A stretch of 64,000 nt of DNA from Candidatus Gastranaerophilales bacterium (lineage in GTDB: Bacteria > Cyanobacteriota > Vampirovibrionia > Gastranaerophilales > Gastranaerophilaceae), in NCBI GenBank assembly GCA_910587055.1, contig CAJUKY010000007.1:1-64000 (forward strand). Direction: 5' to 3'. Position numbers and translations under genes: made by a program. The notes under the pieces were generated by a model, which was not told the DNA's origin, ran no database searches, and worked only from the letters and a program-made list of their open reading frames with translations. This document shows, piece by piece, positions 1 to 8,865 of the stretch. Every line of letters starts with the position of its first letter. Within the stretch, counting starts at the first letter, position 1.

Positions 1-289
1 ATGCCTTCTTTACTTCTGTAAACATAGTTCTGATAACGTTTTCGTTTAATTTTAAGTTGCGTTTAAACTCAACAATTTTATCAGCAGGAATGTTTATTTT
101 TTGAACAAACATAAAGCCGTCTCTAAAACCTTGAACGTCATAAGCAAGCTTTTTTCTGCCGAGTTTTTCGGTTTCTAAAACGCTGCCGCCAAGAGAACTT
201 ACGGTTTCTTCAATTTTTGCCGCAACTTTATCTGCTTCATCATTGTCCAGATTAGGCTTAATGGTAGCAAGCAGTTCATATTTTTTCAT
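1..289 (-). CDS. rpsF: 30S ribosomal protein S6 (3' end outside window)
   Basis: Partial gene: the start is inside the window and the C-terminus runs off the left edge. The 96 visible codons begin MKKYELLATIKP and contain the S6 pattern of alternating strands and helices, including 'LGRKKLAYDVQGFRDGFMFV', the typical basic RNA-facing strand. S6 binds 16S rRNA in the small-subunit platform together with S18. The ATG at 289-287 is preceded by a clear AGGAGA ribosome binding site at 298-303 on the minus strand. dapF lies upstream on the same strand, 78 bases away, so they may be co-transcribed. In many bacteria ssb and rpsR follow rpsF; here that would be beyond the edge. Family assignment is firm. 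Confidence 0.95.
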   Translation of the reverse strand, partial: MKKYELLATIKPNLDNDEADKVAAKIEETVSSLGGSVLETEKLGRKKLAYDVQGFRDGFMFVQKINIPADKIVEFKRNLKLNENVIRTMFTEVKKA

Positions 290-367
290 CTGATTTCTCC
301 TATAAATTAAGTCAATTGTAAGGAAATCCTATCATAAACAATTTTCAGATACAAGAAAAATATTAAG

Positions 368-1180
368 TTATTTATACCAGACCCCTGAAAACACTCTTCT
401 GGCATCGCCTGTCATGAAAACATTTTCGCCTTCAACATAGTTTATAAGGAGCTCTCCGCCGGGTAAAATTACCGTAACTTCTTCATCAAGAAGACCTTTT
501 TTAACCCCAGCAACAACGCTGGCACAAGCCCCTGTGCCGCAAGCCATAGTAATGCCGCAGCCTCTTTCCCAGACATCAATTTTTATTTTTTTTCTTGATT
601 TAATTTCAACAAATTCAACATTTGTTTTTTCGGGAAATAAAGGTGAAAGCTCAATTGCAGGGCCTATTTCCGCCGCAAGCCTTCCGGTGTCGCCGTCTGT
701 AAATATAATACAGTGCGGATTTCCCATGCTGACAGCACAGGCCTTAAAGCCTTCCACCTCAAAATCAAATATATCAAGTGCTTTAGTAGGTATTCTTGAA
801 GGATCAAGAATTGGCGTTCCCATATTTACACACACTTTTCCCGTTTCAAGAATTTCCGGAATTATAATCCCTGCAAGGGTTTGCACCGCAAATTTATGTT
901 TATCCATAATGCCGTTGTCATAAACATATTTTGCAAAGCATCTCATTCCGTTTCCGCACATTTGGGCAATTGAGCCGTCCGAATTATAAAATTTCCAGGC
1001 TATATCAGCATTTTCAGGTTTTTTCATTCTGTCGAATTTTACTGCCGAAAATATACCGTCAGCCCCAATTCCAAAATTTCTGTCACACATTTTTTTGGCT
1101 AATTCACTTGTAGCATCAGCATTTTCAAGAATTATAAAATCGTTGCCGAGTCCCTGCCATTTTTCAAATTTTATATCCAT
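368..1180 (-). CDS. dapF: diaminopimelate epimerase
   Basis: Converts LL-diaminopimelate to meso-diaminopimelate, the lysine precursor and peptidoglycan cross-linking residue, in the cytoplasm. The 270-residue product has the two half-domain active-site cysteines of the family: Cys75 in 'QMCGNGMRC' (the Cys before GNG is Cys75) and Cys214 in 'TMACGTGAC'. It also has the N-terminal 'GLGNDFI' and 'GADG' motifs. An open frame extends 20 codons upstream to a TTG, but that extension is not family-like. The ATG at 1180 (MDIKFEKWQGLGNDF) gives the usual length, although the ribosome binding site (AAGGG) is weak. It sits between a DUF4127 gene and rpsF on the same strand. A meso-DAP dehydrogenase at 11692 could make the same product by another route. 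Confidence 0.96.
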   Translation of the reverse strand: MDIKFEKWQGLGNDFIILENADATSELAKKMCDRNFGIGADGIFSAVKFDRMKKPENADIAWKFYNSDGSIAQMCGNGMRCFAKYVYDNGIMDKHKFAVQTLAGIIIPEILETGKVCVNMGTPILDPSRIPTKALDIFDFEVEGFKACAVSMGNPHCIIFTDGDTGRLAAEIGPAIELSPLFPEKTNVEFVEIKSRKKIKIDVWERGCGITMACGTGACASVVAGVKKGLLDEEVTVILPGGELLINYVEGENVFMTGDARRVFSGVWYK

Positions 1181-1247
1181 TTTAAAACCCTTAAAAACTC
1201 TATTCACGGTGATTTTAACGTATTTATAAAGAAAAATCAATTAAATT

Positions 1248-2660
1248 TTACTTTTCTTTTATATTAATTTCAATTTCAAAACTTCTTTTCCATGGCAAAA
1301 AATATTCGGCATCAAAATCAAAATTCAAAAATTTTGAAATTTTTTCTTCATAGCGTTTAAATTCAGCTATATTAAGCTTTAAAGCCTTTTCGAAATCGGG
1401 AGCAGCCTCTCTCACTGCTTTTCGAATGTTTGCTTGATATGCCCAGTCATCCAAAAGCCTTACTGCCATCAAGTGCTTAAAGGCAGCCTCGTTAAAAGTA
1501 CCTTTCTTCAAGGCAAGATAAGCATTTACGGCAATGCAAAGCGAGCTTCCGATTGTATTTGCGCTGGTGTTATACGCGCTGTAGGAAAACAGTGTGCCGA
1601 TTTCCAATTTTTTATCAGTAATTTTCCGCGCCAGTTCATTATCTGACCCGTTTGCATTGTTTATATCCGCAATAAAATAAGGGGTTTTCGGAATTTCAAA
1701 ATCACAAGAAAGCGAATTTATTACATCACCAAGAACTAAATCTCCCTGTTCGTAGCGAAAATTATTAACAACCATCGTAATTTCGGGATTTTCAGACATA
1801 TCAAACCCTGCTCCTGCAAGGGAAAGCTGGGATTTGACACAATTTTCGACCGAAATATCCTCATACTTTGAGATTTTACCTTTTGAATCGGGGTAAACAA
1901 AGCAGGGCTTAATTTTAACATTATCGTTTCCTATAATCGCCCTTGTAAGAAGAGTTAGGGGAATTTCATCCGCCCCCGTTTTAATTATTGCATTTACATT
2001 TCGGCTTTTAGCCTCTGCCTCAAGGGTTTGTGCCTCTTCAACGTTAAGTCCGTATTCGCCTGTATCGTCTTTTGAATAAACAAGAGTATCTAAAATTCCC
2101 TCAGACAACCAATCAAGATACAATCTGTTGATTTCAAAATTTCTTTTGCGCGTGGAGAGATAATCGTCTAAAATATCCGCCGGCACTGTATTATAGACAC
2201 AATTATACTGTTTTAATACGCGTGATTTGTGTTGATGATAAGAATACTCGAAAATCCGCTTGCCCCAAGGATTCCAGTATTCTTTTTCTTCTTCGTTTAT
2301 ATTATTATTAGAAATGCGCATTATGCTTGAAAAAGCTAAAACCTTTGCCCCATTTGTTTTTAAGGCTTTTTTAAAGCCCTCAAGACGATTTTTTATATCA
2401 TCAAAATTATCAGGAATTCTTCTGGAGGCAACAAGCCCGCCATAAGCTGCGGTATCAAGCGAAACAATAATATAATCCATCTGCGGCAGGCTTTTCAGCC
2501 ACTCCAATATGCCGGAAACATCCGCCATATCATACAATCCTCCGAGCAATTTCCTGTCGGGAAGATAAAGTTTTAAATCTTCATTAACGGCGCAAATCTG
2601 CTCTGCAAGCGTAAAGCAGATAGGTCTGTTATCAATGGGTATCAGTGCAATTTTTTTCAT
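1248..2660 (-). CDS. DUF4127 family protein, function unknown
   Basis: A 470-residue cytoplasmic protein with the hallmarks of DUF4127: an N-terminal 'KIALIPIDNRPICF' strand, 'LYLPDRKLLGGLYD', and then 'DYIIVSLDTAAYGGLVASR', which is the most conserved block of the family. Further in come 'KTGADEIPLTLLTRAI' and a C-terminal helical part. No signal peptide or membrane segment is seen. The family has no established biochemical role; the DR.P, D..YGGL.ASR and GADE motifs suggest a folded enzyme domain, but I would not name a reaction. The start is the ATG at 2660; the open frame's TTG three bases upstream is unlikely, and no strong ribosome binding site precedes either. It is divergent from murF (125-base gap) and upstream of dapF on the same strand. 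Confidence 0.85.
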   Translation of the reverse strand: MKKIALIPIDNRPICFTLAEQICAVNEDLKLYLPDRKLLGGLYDMADVSGILEWLKSLPQMDYIIVSLDTAAYGGLVASRRIPDNFDDIKNRLEGFKKALKTNGAKVLAFSSIMRISNNNINEEEKEYWNPWGKRIFEYSYHQHKSRVLKQYNCVYNTVPADILDDYLSTRKRNFEINRLYLDWLSEGILDTLVYSKDDTGEYGLNVEEAQTLEAEAKSRNVNAIIKTGADEIPLTLLTRAIIGNDNVKIKPCFVYPDSKGKISKYEDISVENCVKSQLSLAGAGFDMSENPEITMVVNNFRYEQGDLVLGDVINSLSCDFEIPKTPYFIADINNANGSDNELARKITDKKLEIGTLFSYSAYNTSANTIGSSLCIAVNAYLALKKGTFNEAAFKHLMAVRLLDDWAYQANIRKAVREAAPDFEKALKLNIAEFKRYEEKISKFLNFDFDAEYFLPWKRSFEIEINIKEK

Positions 2661-2784
2661 CAAAAATTATTTTACATCAAAATCTGTTTAGTTTACAATA
2701 ATAAAGAAGTTTTATTTTTTATAAAACAAGCCTTGTAAAAATAGGGAGAATATAGCAGACAAGGCACTTTTCGGGAGTATAATT

Positions 2785-4113
2785 TTGAAATTTAATATAG
2801 ATGAAATAATAAAAGTAACGGGTGCAAAAATTATCCATAAAAGCAATACGGAAGGCACTTTTGAGATTTCTACCGACACAAGAAAAATCGATAAAAATTC
2901 AGGAAATATAATATATTTACCTCTCAGGGGCGAAAATTTTGACGGTCATAATTTTATTGATAAAGCCCTTGAAAACGGCGCTGCGGGATACTTTACACAG
3001 GAAAAATATAAAGTAAACAAAGATGCGGATTTTGTATTGTACGTTAAAAACACGCTCGTAGCTTATCTTGAGCTTGCAAAATACATAAGAGAAAAAATTA
3101 ATCCGAAAGTAATTGCTATTACGGGCAGTTCGGGCAAAACCACCACGAAAGAAATGCTTTCAAGCGTTTTAGAAACAACATTTAAAACTCATAAGTCAAA
3201 ACTCAATCATAACAATGAAATCGGGCTTTGTGAAACTATGCTTTCAATGCCATTAGACACAGAAATTCTTGTTGTTGAGATGGGAATGAGAAATTTGGGT
3301 GAAATCCAGCTGCTGACAGGGTATTCGCTTCCTGATGCCGGAATTATTACAAATATAGGCTCCGCCCATGTTGAAAGGCTTGGAAACCTTAAAAATATTG
3401 CAATTGCAAAATGCGAAATAGCCTCAAATCTAAAACCTGACGGGATTTTCATAGGTCAGGATTCTAAGATTTTAAAAGAAAACCTGAAATATCAAGGAAA
3501 ACAAATTCTTACAAAAATTTCCGATTGCTCTGATATTAAAATAGAAATAGGAAAATCCGAATTCACATATGACAAAACCCGCTATACGCTCAGCATTGAA
3601 GGGGAACACAATATTGAAAACGCTATGCTTGTTATTGAAGCGGCAAAATGGGCGGGTGTAAAAACCGAAAATATTCAAAAGGGGCTTTTAAATTATAAAC
3701 CTATTGAAAAACGCTGGGAAATAACTAAAATCGGGGATTTAACCTTTATAAACGACAGCTACAATGCAAACCCCGAATCTATGACGGCTGTTTTAAAAAC
3801 TTTTCTTTCAGTGTATAAAAAACCGCTGTGTGTACTTTTGGGGGATATGGGCGAGCTTGGGAAAGATGAAATCGCATATCATAAACAAATAGGCGAATTT
3901 TTATCTTCATATAAGGATGTAACCCTTCTTACGGTAGGTGAACTGGCAAAATTTATTTCAAGAGCCTGCTCTCTTAATTCCAAGCATTTTAATTCAAAAG
4001 AAGAGTGCGCAAAATTTATTAAAACAGAACTTGAGCCTGAAACCACAATACTTTTGAAGGCATCAAGAATTATGAAATTTGAAGAAATAATTGAAATGGT
4101 GAAAAATTTATGA
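2785..4113 (+). CDS. murF: UDP-MurNAc-tripeptide--D-Ala-D-Ala ligase
   Basis: Last cytoplasmic Mur ligase: joins D-Ala-D-Ala to the UDP-MurNAc-tripeptide with ATP. Of 442 residues, the N-terminal substrate domain has 'ISTDTRKIDKNSGNIIYLPL'. The central ATPase has the P-loop 'ITGSSGKTTTKEML' near residue 112, 'NHNNEIGLCETML', and 'NIGSAHVERLG'. The C-terminal domain has 'NDSYNANPESM' and 'LGDMGELG'. The start is a TTG at 2785 preceded by GGGAG at 2773-2777, a better match than any downstream ATG. It is the first gene of a compact plus-strand cell-wall block and overlaps mraY by four bases (ATGA). murE is not adjacent, unlike in most dcw clusters. Confidence 0.96.
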   Translation: MKFNIDEIIKVTGAKIIHKSNTEGTFEISTDTRKIDKNSGNIIYLPLRGENFDGHNFIDKALENGAAGYFTQEKYKVNKDADFVLYVKNTLVAYLELAKYIREKINPKVIAITGSSGKTTTKEMLSSVLETTFKTHKSKLNHNNEIGLCETMLSMPLDTEILVVEMGMRNLGEIQLLTGYSLPDAGIITNIGSAHVERLGNLKNIAIAKCEIASNLKPDGIFIGQDSKILKENLKYQGKQILTKISDCSDIKIEIGKSEFTYDKTRYTLSIEGEHNIENAMLVIEAAKWAGVKTENIQKGLLNYKPIEKRWEITKIGDLTFINDSYNANPESMTAVLKTFLSVYKKPLCVLLGDMGELGKDEIAYHKQIGEFLSSYKDVTLLTVGELAKFISRACSLNSKHFNSKEECAKFIKTELEPETTILLKASRIMKFEEIIEMVKNL

Positions 4114-5093
4114 GAATGATAAGCGTTTCAGCCTTAATGACACTGGTTTTATGCCTGTTATTCGGCATACCGTACCTTGAATTTATGAAGAAAAAAATGT
4201 ACGGGCAATACATTAGAGAAGAAGTTCAGAAACTTCATGCCAAAAAAAATAAAACCCCTACAACGGGCGGCGTATTCCTTGTAACAGCGCTTCTTACAGG
4301 CTCGCTTATTGCCCTTTTTATGGCACAGGCAATTTCAACCCGCGCAATTATCGTTCTTATGACGCTTGTTTTCTATACTTTTACGGGTTTTGAAGATGAT
4401 ATCAAGAAGATAAAAGGCTGTCAGAATGAGGGTTTAAGCCCGAGGGCAAAACTTGCTCTTCAGATAGCCGTATCAATGCTTCCTGCCGTATACATTGTAT
4501 ATCAAGGGCAGACAGATATTTCAATTTTTAATTTTCACCTGAATTTATTTTATCTATATCCGTTCTTTGCGGTGTTTATGATAGTAGGATCTTCAAATGC
4601 GCTGAATTTAACGGACGGGCTGGACGGGCTTGCCGCAGGATGCGCGTTTTTTGCATTTCTGGCCTGCGCTGTTATTTGCTACGTTAATTCAAATACAGAC
4701 CTTGCGATTATCTCTGCTGCGGCATCTGCGGCTTGTTTAGGATTTTTATATTTTAATAAAAATCCGGCTAAAATTTTTATGGGAGATACGGGAAGCCTTG
4801 CTCTGGGCGGGCTTTTGGCTACAATTGCCGTTATGGGAAAATTTGAACTATGGCTCATTCCCATAGGAATTGTTTTTATAGCTGAAACACTATCTGTTAT
4901 GCTTCAGGTGGCAAGCTTTAAATTAACGGGCAAAAGAATTTTTAAAATGAGCCCCATTCATCACCACTTTGAGCTTTCAGGCTGGAATGAGAAAAAAATC
5001 GTAATCGTATTTTCAATGATTTCAGCATTGGGCGGAATTCTTGCAGTATGGGGGGTTTGCGCTGCAAAAATTGCATTAATGGCACAATTTTAA
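4110..5093 (+). CDS. mraY: phospho-MurNAc-pentapeptide transferase
   Basis: Integral membrane enzyme that moves phospho-MurNAc-pentapeptide onto undecaprenyl phosphate, making lipid I. The 327-residue product has about ten hydrophobic segments and the family motifs: 'KKNKTPTTGGVFLV' (cytoplasmic loop 1), 'GFEDDIKK' with the paired catalytic aspartates, 'NALNLTDGLDGLAAG', 'FMGDTGSLALGG', and the MraY signature 'MSPIHHHFELSGW' near the C-terminus. The start ATG overlaps the murF stop as ATGA, so translation is probably coupled. Length and motifs are normal for the family. Confidence 0.97.
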   Translation: MRMISVSALMTLVLCLLFGIPYLEFMKKKMYGQYIREEVQKLHAKKNKTPTTGGVFLVTALLTGSLIALFMAQAISTRAIIVLMTLVFYTFTGFEDDIKKIKGCQNEGLSPRAKLALQIAVSMLPAVYIVYQGQTDISIFNFHLNLFYLYPFFAVFMIVGSSNALNLTDGLDGLAAGCAFFAFLACAVICYVNSNTDLAIISAAASAACLGFLYFNKNPAKIFMGDTGSLALGGLLATIAVMGKFELWLIPIGIVFIAETLSVMLQVASFKLTGKRIFKMSPIHHHFELSGWNEKKIVIVFSMISALGGILAVWGVCAAKIALMAQF

Positions 5094-5116
5094 AAGAATA
5101 AACGAAAGTGACCGCT

Positions 5117-6502
5117 ATGGATATAAAAGATTTACGGAATAAAAAAATACTGGTATTAGGGCTTTCAACCACAGGGTTTGCAGCGGCAAAATTCCTGTTA
5201 AGAGCAGGTGCTGATTGCTATTTAAGCGATTCAAAAAAATACGAAGAAAATTCAGATGAATTTAAAAAAGCGGAATTTTTAAGAAAAAACGGTGCAAAGC
5301 TTGAATTTGGCGGACATACGGAAGAATTTATGCAAAATGCGGAATTTTGTGTATTAAGCCCCTCAATCCCGCCTGAAAGCGAGGTTCTGGCACTTTTAGA
5401 TAAATTAAATATACCTTATTTTTCAGACCTTGAACTTGCCTATCTTTTAAAACCGGAAAATACAAAAATAATAACAATTACAGGCACAAACGGCAAAACA
5501 ACCACAACAATACTTGTTTCGCACATATTGGGCCTGAAATTTTTTGCTCCTGCAGCAGGCAATGTCGGCGTTTCGCCGCTTGATTACCTATGCCCGGAAA
5601 ATAACAAAATCCCGGATTTTCTTGTTATTGAAGCAAGTTCATACCAGCTGCACTATACAAAAGCTTTTGCGCCTGATATGGCGGTATTTTGCAATCTTAC
5701 ACCGGATCATATCAACTGGCATAAAAATATTGAAAATTATTTTTATGACAAAGCAAAAATGTATGACAGGATGGATGAAAACAGGCACGCTATCTTGAAT
5801 TTAAACGACAGCAGAGTAAAAAATATCAAAACGAACGCTGTTTTGCACTTTTTTGCACTTGAAGATAAATATGACGAACTTTTAAAAACGGGGCAGAAAG
5901 CGCACAGTTCTTATATAAAAGACGGCGGGATTTATTACGGCGGAGAATTAATTATAAACACTTGCGATGTGCCGATTGTAGGCAACCATAATCTGCAAAA
6001 TGTAATGTGTGCAATAATTTCAGCTAAAATCGCAGGGCTTGATAATAACGCAATTAAAGAAGGAATCATGTCCTTTAAAGCTCCAAAGCACCGCTGTGAG
6101 CTGATTACAACCAGAAACAGCATTTCCTATTATAATGATTCAAAAGCAACAAACCCCGAAGCGTCAATTGTTGCCATAGGCGCATTTGAAGGCAAAAAAG
6201 TATCGCTCATTGCAGGCGGCAGGGATAAAAACACATCTCTTGACGAATTCTCAAAACTTATAAAAGAAAAAATTGATAAGGTTGTTTTAATAGGCGAAGC
6301 CGCTGAACGCTTTAATAACGCGCTGAAAGAAGCAGGATTTAACAATATAGTTTTTGCAGACACACTTGAAGATGCGATAAATAAGGCAGAAGCTGAAAAT
6401 CCTGATGTGGTACTGTTTTCACCGGCATGCGCAAGTTTTGATATGTTTAAAAATTACGAAGTAAGAGGGGATGCCTTCAGAGATTATGTATTATCGAGAT
6501 AA
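5117..6502 (+). CDS. murD: UDP-MurNAc-L-alanine--D-glutamate ligase
   Basis: Adds D-glutamate to UDP-MurNAc-L-Ala in the cytoplasm. Visible features are the N-terminal Rossmann-like 'KKILVLGLSTTGFAAAKFL', the P-loop 'ITGTNGKTTTTILV', 'VIEASSYQL', 'TPDHINWH', and the C-terminal 'YNDSKATNPEASI' and 'IAGGRDKN'. I chose the ATG at 5117 (MDIKDLRNKK), which gives 461 residues. A GTG at 5108 in the same frame would add three residues; neither start has a strong ribosome binding site. The 3' end overlaps ftsW. It is the third gene of the murF-mraY-murD-ftsW-murG-folC run. Confidence 0.96.
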   Translation: MDIKDLRNKKILVLGLSTTGFAAAKFLLRAGADCYLSDSKKYEENSDEFKKAEFLRKNGAKLEFGGHTEEFMQNAEFCVLSPSIPPESEVLALLDKLNIPYFSDLELAYLLKPENTKIITITGTNGKTTTTILVSHILGLKFFAPAAGNVGVSPLDYLCPENNKIPDFLVIEASSYQLHYTKAFAPDMAVFCNLTPDHINWHKNIENYFYDKAKMYDRMDENRHAILNLNDSRVKNIKTNAVLHFFALEDKYDELLKTGQKAHSSYIKDGGIYYGGELIINTCDVPIVGNHNLQNVMCAIISAKIAGLDNNAIKEGIMSFKAPKHRCELITTRNSISYYNDSKATNPEASIVAIGAFEGKKVSLIAGGRDKNTSLDEFSKLIKEKIDKVVLIGEAAERFNNALKEAGFNNIVFADTLEDAINKAEAENPDVVLFSPACASFDMFKNYEVRGDAFRDYVLSR

Positions 6503-7748
6503 TCAAAATACTCCCGGCGGAAGGCCCGAAAACAGGCCGGAGGGCAGGTTCAGCTCCTCTTATCAAAGGCAAAAAAATGAATACGGAGGAGGAAACGGAA
6601 GCGGCACAGGCAGAAGCAGCCGCGGAGGGCAGAATTATATAATTTCTCCGCCCGATAAAACGCTTGTGTGGATAGTTGCAGCGCTTGTAATTATCGGTAT
6701 TATGGCAATTTTTTCAGCCGGCTCGCCCCGTGCTGTGGCAGAGGGCGTAAACCCTGTTTTCTTTACCGTAAGACAGCTTGCATGGCTTGTCGGCGGCATT
6801 TTTGGCGCTATGTTTTTTGCAAATTTTGATTACCGCAAATTGCGCGCATATACTTATCAATTACCTATTATTGTATTGATTTTGCTTGCACTGGTTCAAT
6901 TTACACCGTTAGGACTCACCGTTAATGAAGCAAAAAGGTGGCTTGTTATAGGCCCTATCCAATTTCAGCCCTCCGAGCTTGCAAAACCCGCTATAGTATT
7001 AATGTTTGCCTCATTATTCAGTGAGAATTCTCTTCTTCTTGATGATAAAAAAATCCCCGCCTATATTATTTTCGGCGCAAGCCTGCTTTTAATTTATAAA
7101 CAACCGAACCTTTCCATGATAATACTTTTAACATTCACATTTGCAGCGCTCTATTATATGGCGGGCGGTTCATTAAAAAAGCTTATTATTGCAGGAATGA
7201 GCGCGGTCACTTTGATAGCCTTTACGATCAGGGATTATCAAAAACAAAGGTTTATTGTCTGGCTTGATCCGAATAAAGACCCTCTTGATGCAGGATACAA
7301 CATCATCCAATCTCTTGTGGCATTCGTAGAAGGCGGATTTTTCGGGGTTGGTTTCGGCAATTCAAAGCAAAAATTATCCTGGCTTCCTGAAGGGCATACG
7401 GATTTTATTTTCGCCGTAATTGCTGAAGAATTCGGCTTTTTGGGGTGCTTTTTTATAATAATGCTTTTTGCAATGTTCCTTCACAGAAGCTTCATTATAG
7501 CATCTCGCAGTCCTGATATGTTCGGAAAACTTCTTGCAGTGGGAATAGCGTTTTCAGTAGGTTTTCAAGCCTTTATGAATATGGCGGTTGCAAGTTCTTT
7601 TATCCCCGCAACCGGCATCCCGCTTCCTTTTATAAGCTACGGCGGCAGTTCTCTTGCGGTATCACTGTGTATGTTCGGGGTATTGTTAAACATTTCAAAA
7701 AAACGTGTTCAAAGGATAAGACCTTATGCAAAAAAATCAGCCTATTAA
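6486..7748 (+). CDS. ftsW: FtsW lipid II polymerase (SEDS family)
   Basis: SEDS-family peptidoglycan glycosyltransferase that polymerises lipid II at the septum. From about residue 55 on there are ten hydrophobic segments. Family motifs visible are 'KRWLVIGPIQFQPSELAKPA', 'GYNIIQSLVAFVEGG', 'GHTDFIFAVIAEEFGF' and 'PFISYGGSSLAVSL'. Neighbours murD and murG support FtsW rather than RodA. The first 50 or so residues are a hydrophilic, Gly/Arg/Asn/Gln-rich, probably disordered cytoplasmic tail, longer than usual. I chose the ATG at 6486 (MYYRDNQN); an ATG at 6471 in the same frame is also possible, but its GGGG lies directly against the start. Either way the gene starts inside murD and ends inside murG (23-base overlap). 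Confidence 0.93.
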   Translation: MYYRDNQNTPGGRPENRPEGRFSSSYQRQKNEYGGGNGSGTGRSSRGGQNYIISPPDKTLVWIVAALVIIGIMAIFSAGSPRAVAEGVNPVFFTVRQLAWLVGGIFGAMFFANFDYRKLRAYTYQLPIIVLILLALVQFTPLGLTVNEAKRWLVIGPIQFQPSELAKPAIVLMFASLFSENSLLLDDKKIPAYIIFGASLLLIYKQPNLSMIILLTFTFAALYYMAGGSLKKLIIAGMSAVTLIAFTIRDYQKQRFIVWLDPNKDPLDAGYNIIQSLVAFVEGGFFGVGFGNSKQKLSWLPEGHTDFIFAVIAEEFGFLGCFFIIMLFAMFLHRSFIIASRSPDMFGKLLAVGIAFSVGFQAFMNMAVASSFIPATGIPLPFISYGGSSLAVSLCMFGVLLNISKKRVQRIRPYAKKSAY

Positions 7749-8850
7749 AACTTTTTTTCTGACAGGAGGCGGCACAGGAGGGCATATATACCCATGTGTT
7801 TCAATTTTTAACGAGCTTAAAAAAAACGGATTTGATAATATTTTCTATGTCGGGAATAAAAAAAATCCGGAATTTGAGATTGCAAACGGGCTCGGGGTTT
7901 CGTTTCTTGATGTTCCGGTTTTTGGAATGCCGAGAAAAATTAATTTTAAACTTATAAGATGGATTTTTTTGCTTATAATTTCTGTTTTTAAATGCCTCGG
8001 TTATGCACTGAAATATAAACCCGATGCGGTTTTTGCCTCAGGAGGATATGTAAGCGCCCCGATGGTTATAGTATCAAATATTCTTAAAATCCCCTATATT
8101 ATGCATGATTCAGATGCACACCCAGGTATTGTAACCCGTAAATTTTCAAAAAACGCTGCAGCCGTGAATCTCGCTTTTAAAGAAGGTGAAAAATTTATTA
8201 AGGCAAAAAAAATTACACATTTTAAAAACCCTGTAAGGGAAGAATTTTTCACAATTTCAAAAGAAAAAGCCCGCAGTGAATTTCAATTAAAAGATGAATT
8301 CTGTGTTTTGATTATGGGCGGTTCACAGGGGGCAAAAAGTATAAATAATGCGGCAATCGGGGCACTAAAACATTTTAAAAACGATAATGTTAAAATAATT
8401 TTCCAGACAGGAAAGAAAAATTTTGATGAAGTAATGACAGCATTAAAAAATGAAAACCTTTGCAGCAAGCATATTATACGCCCTTATTTTGAAAAAATGT
8501 ATATGCCCGTTCTTGCTTCCGATTTAATAATTTCACGTGCAGGCTCTTTAAGTATATCAGAAATTTTAGCCGCAAAAAAACCTTCAATCCTTGTACCGTA
8601 CCCCTATGCGGCGGCTGACCACCAGAGAAAAAATGCACGCGAAATTGAAAAAACGGGTGCCGCCATTTATATTGAAGACTCTGATTTAACATCAGATTTA
8701 TTGATAAATATTATTGAAGATTTGATTTCAAATAATGAAAAACTTAATAAAATGGCGCAAATCGCCTCGCAGGAAATTAAAGAAAATCCGACAGGGGAAA
8801 TTTTAAAGCTTATTTTAAATGCCGCAAAAGCCAATAAACAAGGGCAATAA
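7726..8850 (+). CDS. murG: UDP-GlcNAc:lipid I N-acetylglucosaminyltransferase
   Basis: GT28 enzyme that adds GlcNAc to lipid I on the inner membrane face, giving lipid II. The 374-residue product has the N-terminal glycine-rich 'LTGGGTGGHIYPCVSIFNEL', 'ASGGYVSAPM' and 'IMHDSDAHPGIVTRKFSK'. The C-terminal donor site has 'IMGGSQGAKSIN', 'ISRAGSLSISEILAA', 'PSILVPYPYAAADHQ' and 'NAREIEK'. The basic hydrophobic patch 'LIRWIFLLIISVFKCLGYAL' fits the membrane-associated face. The start lies inside ftsW with AGGATAAG just upstream. In many bacteria murC and murB follow murG; here folC follows. Confidence 0.97.
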   Translation: MQKNQPIKTFFLTGGGTGGHIYPCVSIFNELKKNGFDNIFYVGNKKNPEFEIANGLGVSFLDVPVFGMPRKINFKLIRWIFLLIISVFKCLGYALKYKPDAVFASGGYVSAPMVIVSNILKIPYIMHDSDAHPGIVTRKFSKNAAAVNLAFKEGEKFIKAKKITHFKNPVREEFFTISKEKARSEFQLKDEFCVLIMGGSQGAKSINNAAIGALKHFKNDNVKIIFQTGKKNFDEVMTALKNENLCSKHIIRPYFEKMYMPVLASDLIISRAGSLSISEILAAKKPSILVPYPYAAADHQRKNAREIEKTGAAIYIEDSDLTSDLLINIIEDLISNNEKLNKMAQIASQEIKENPTGEILKLILNAAKANKQGQ

Positions 8851-8865
8851 GACTAGAGGAAAATT

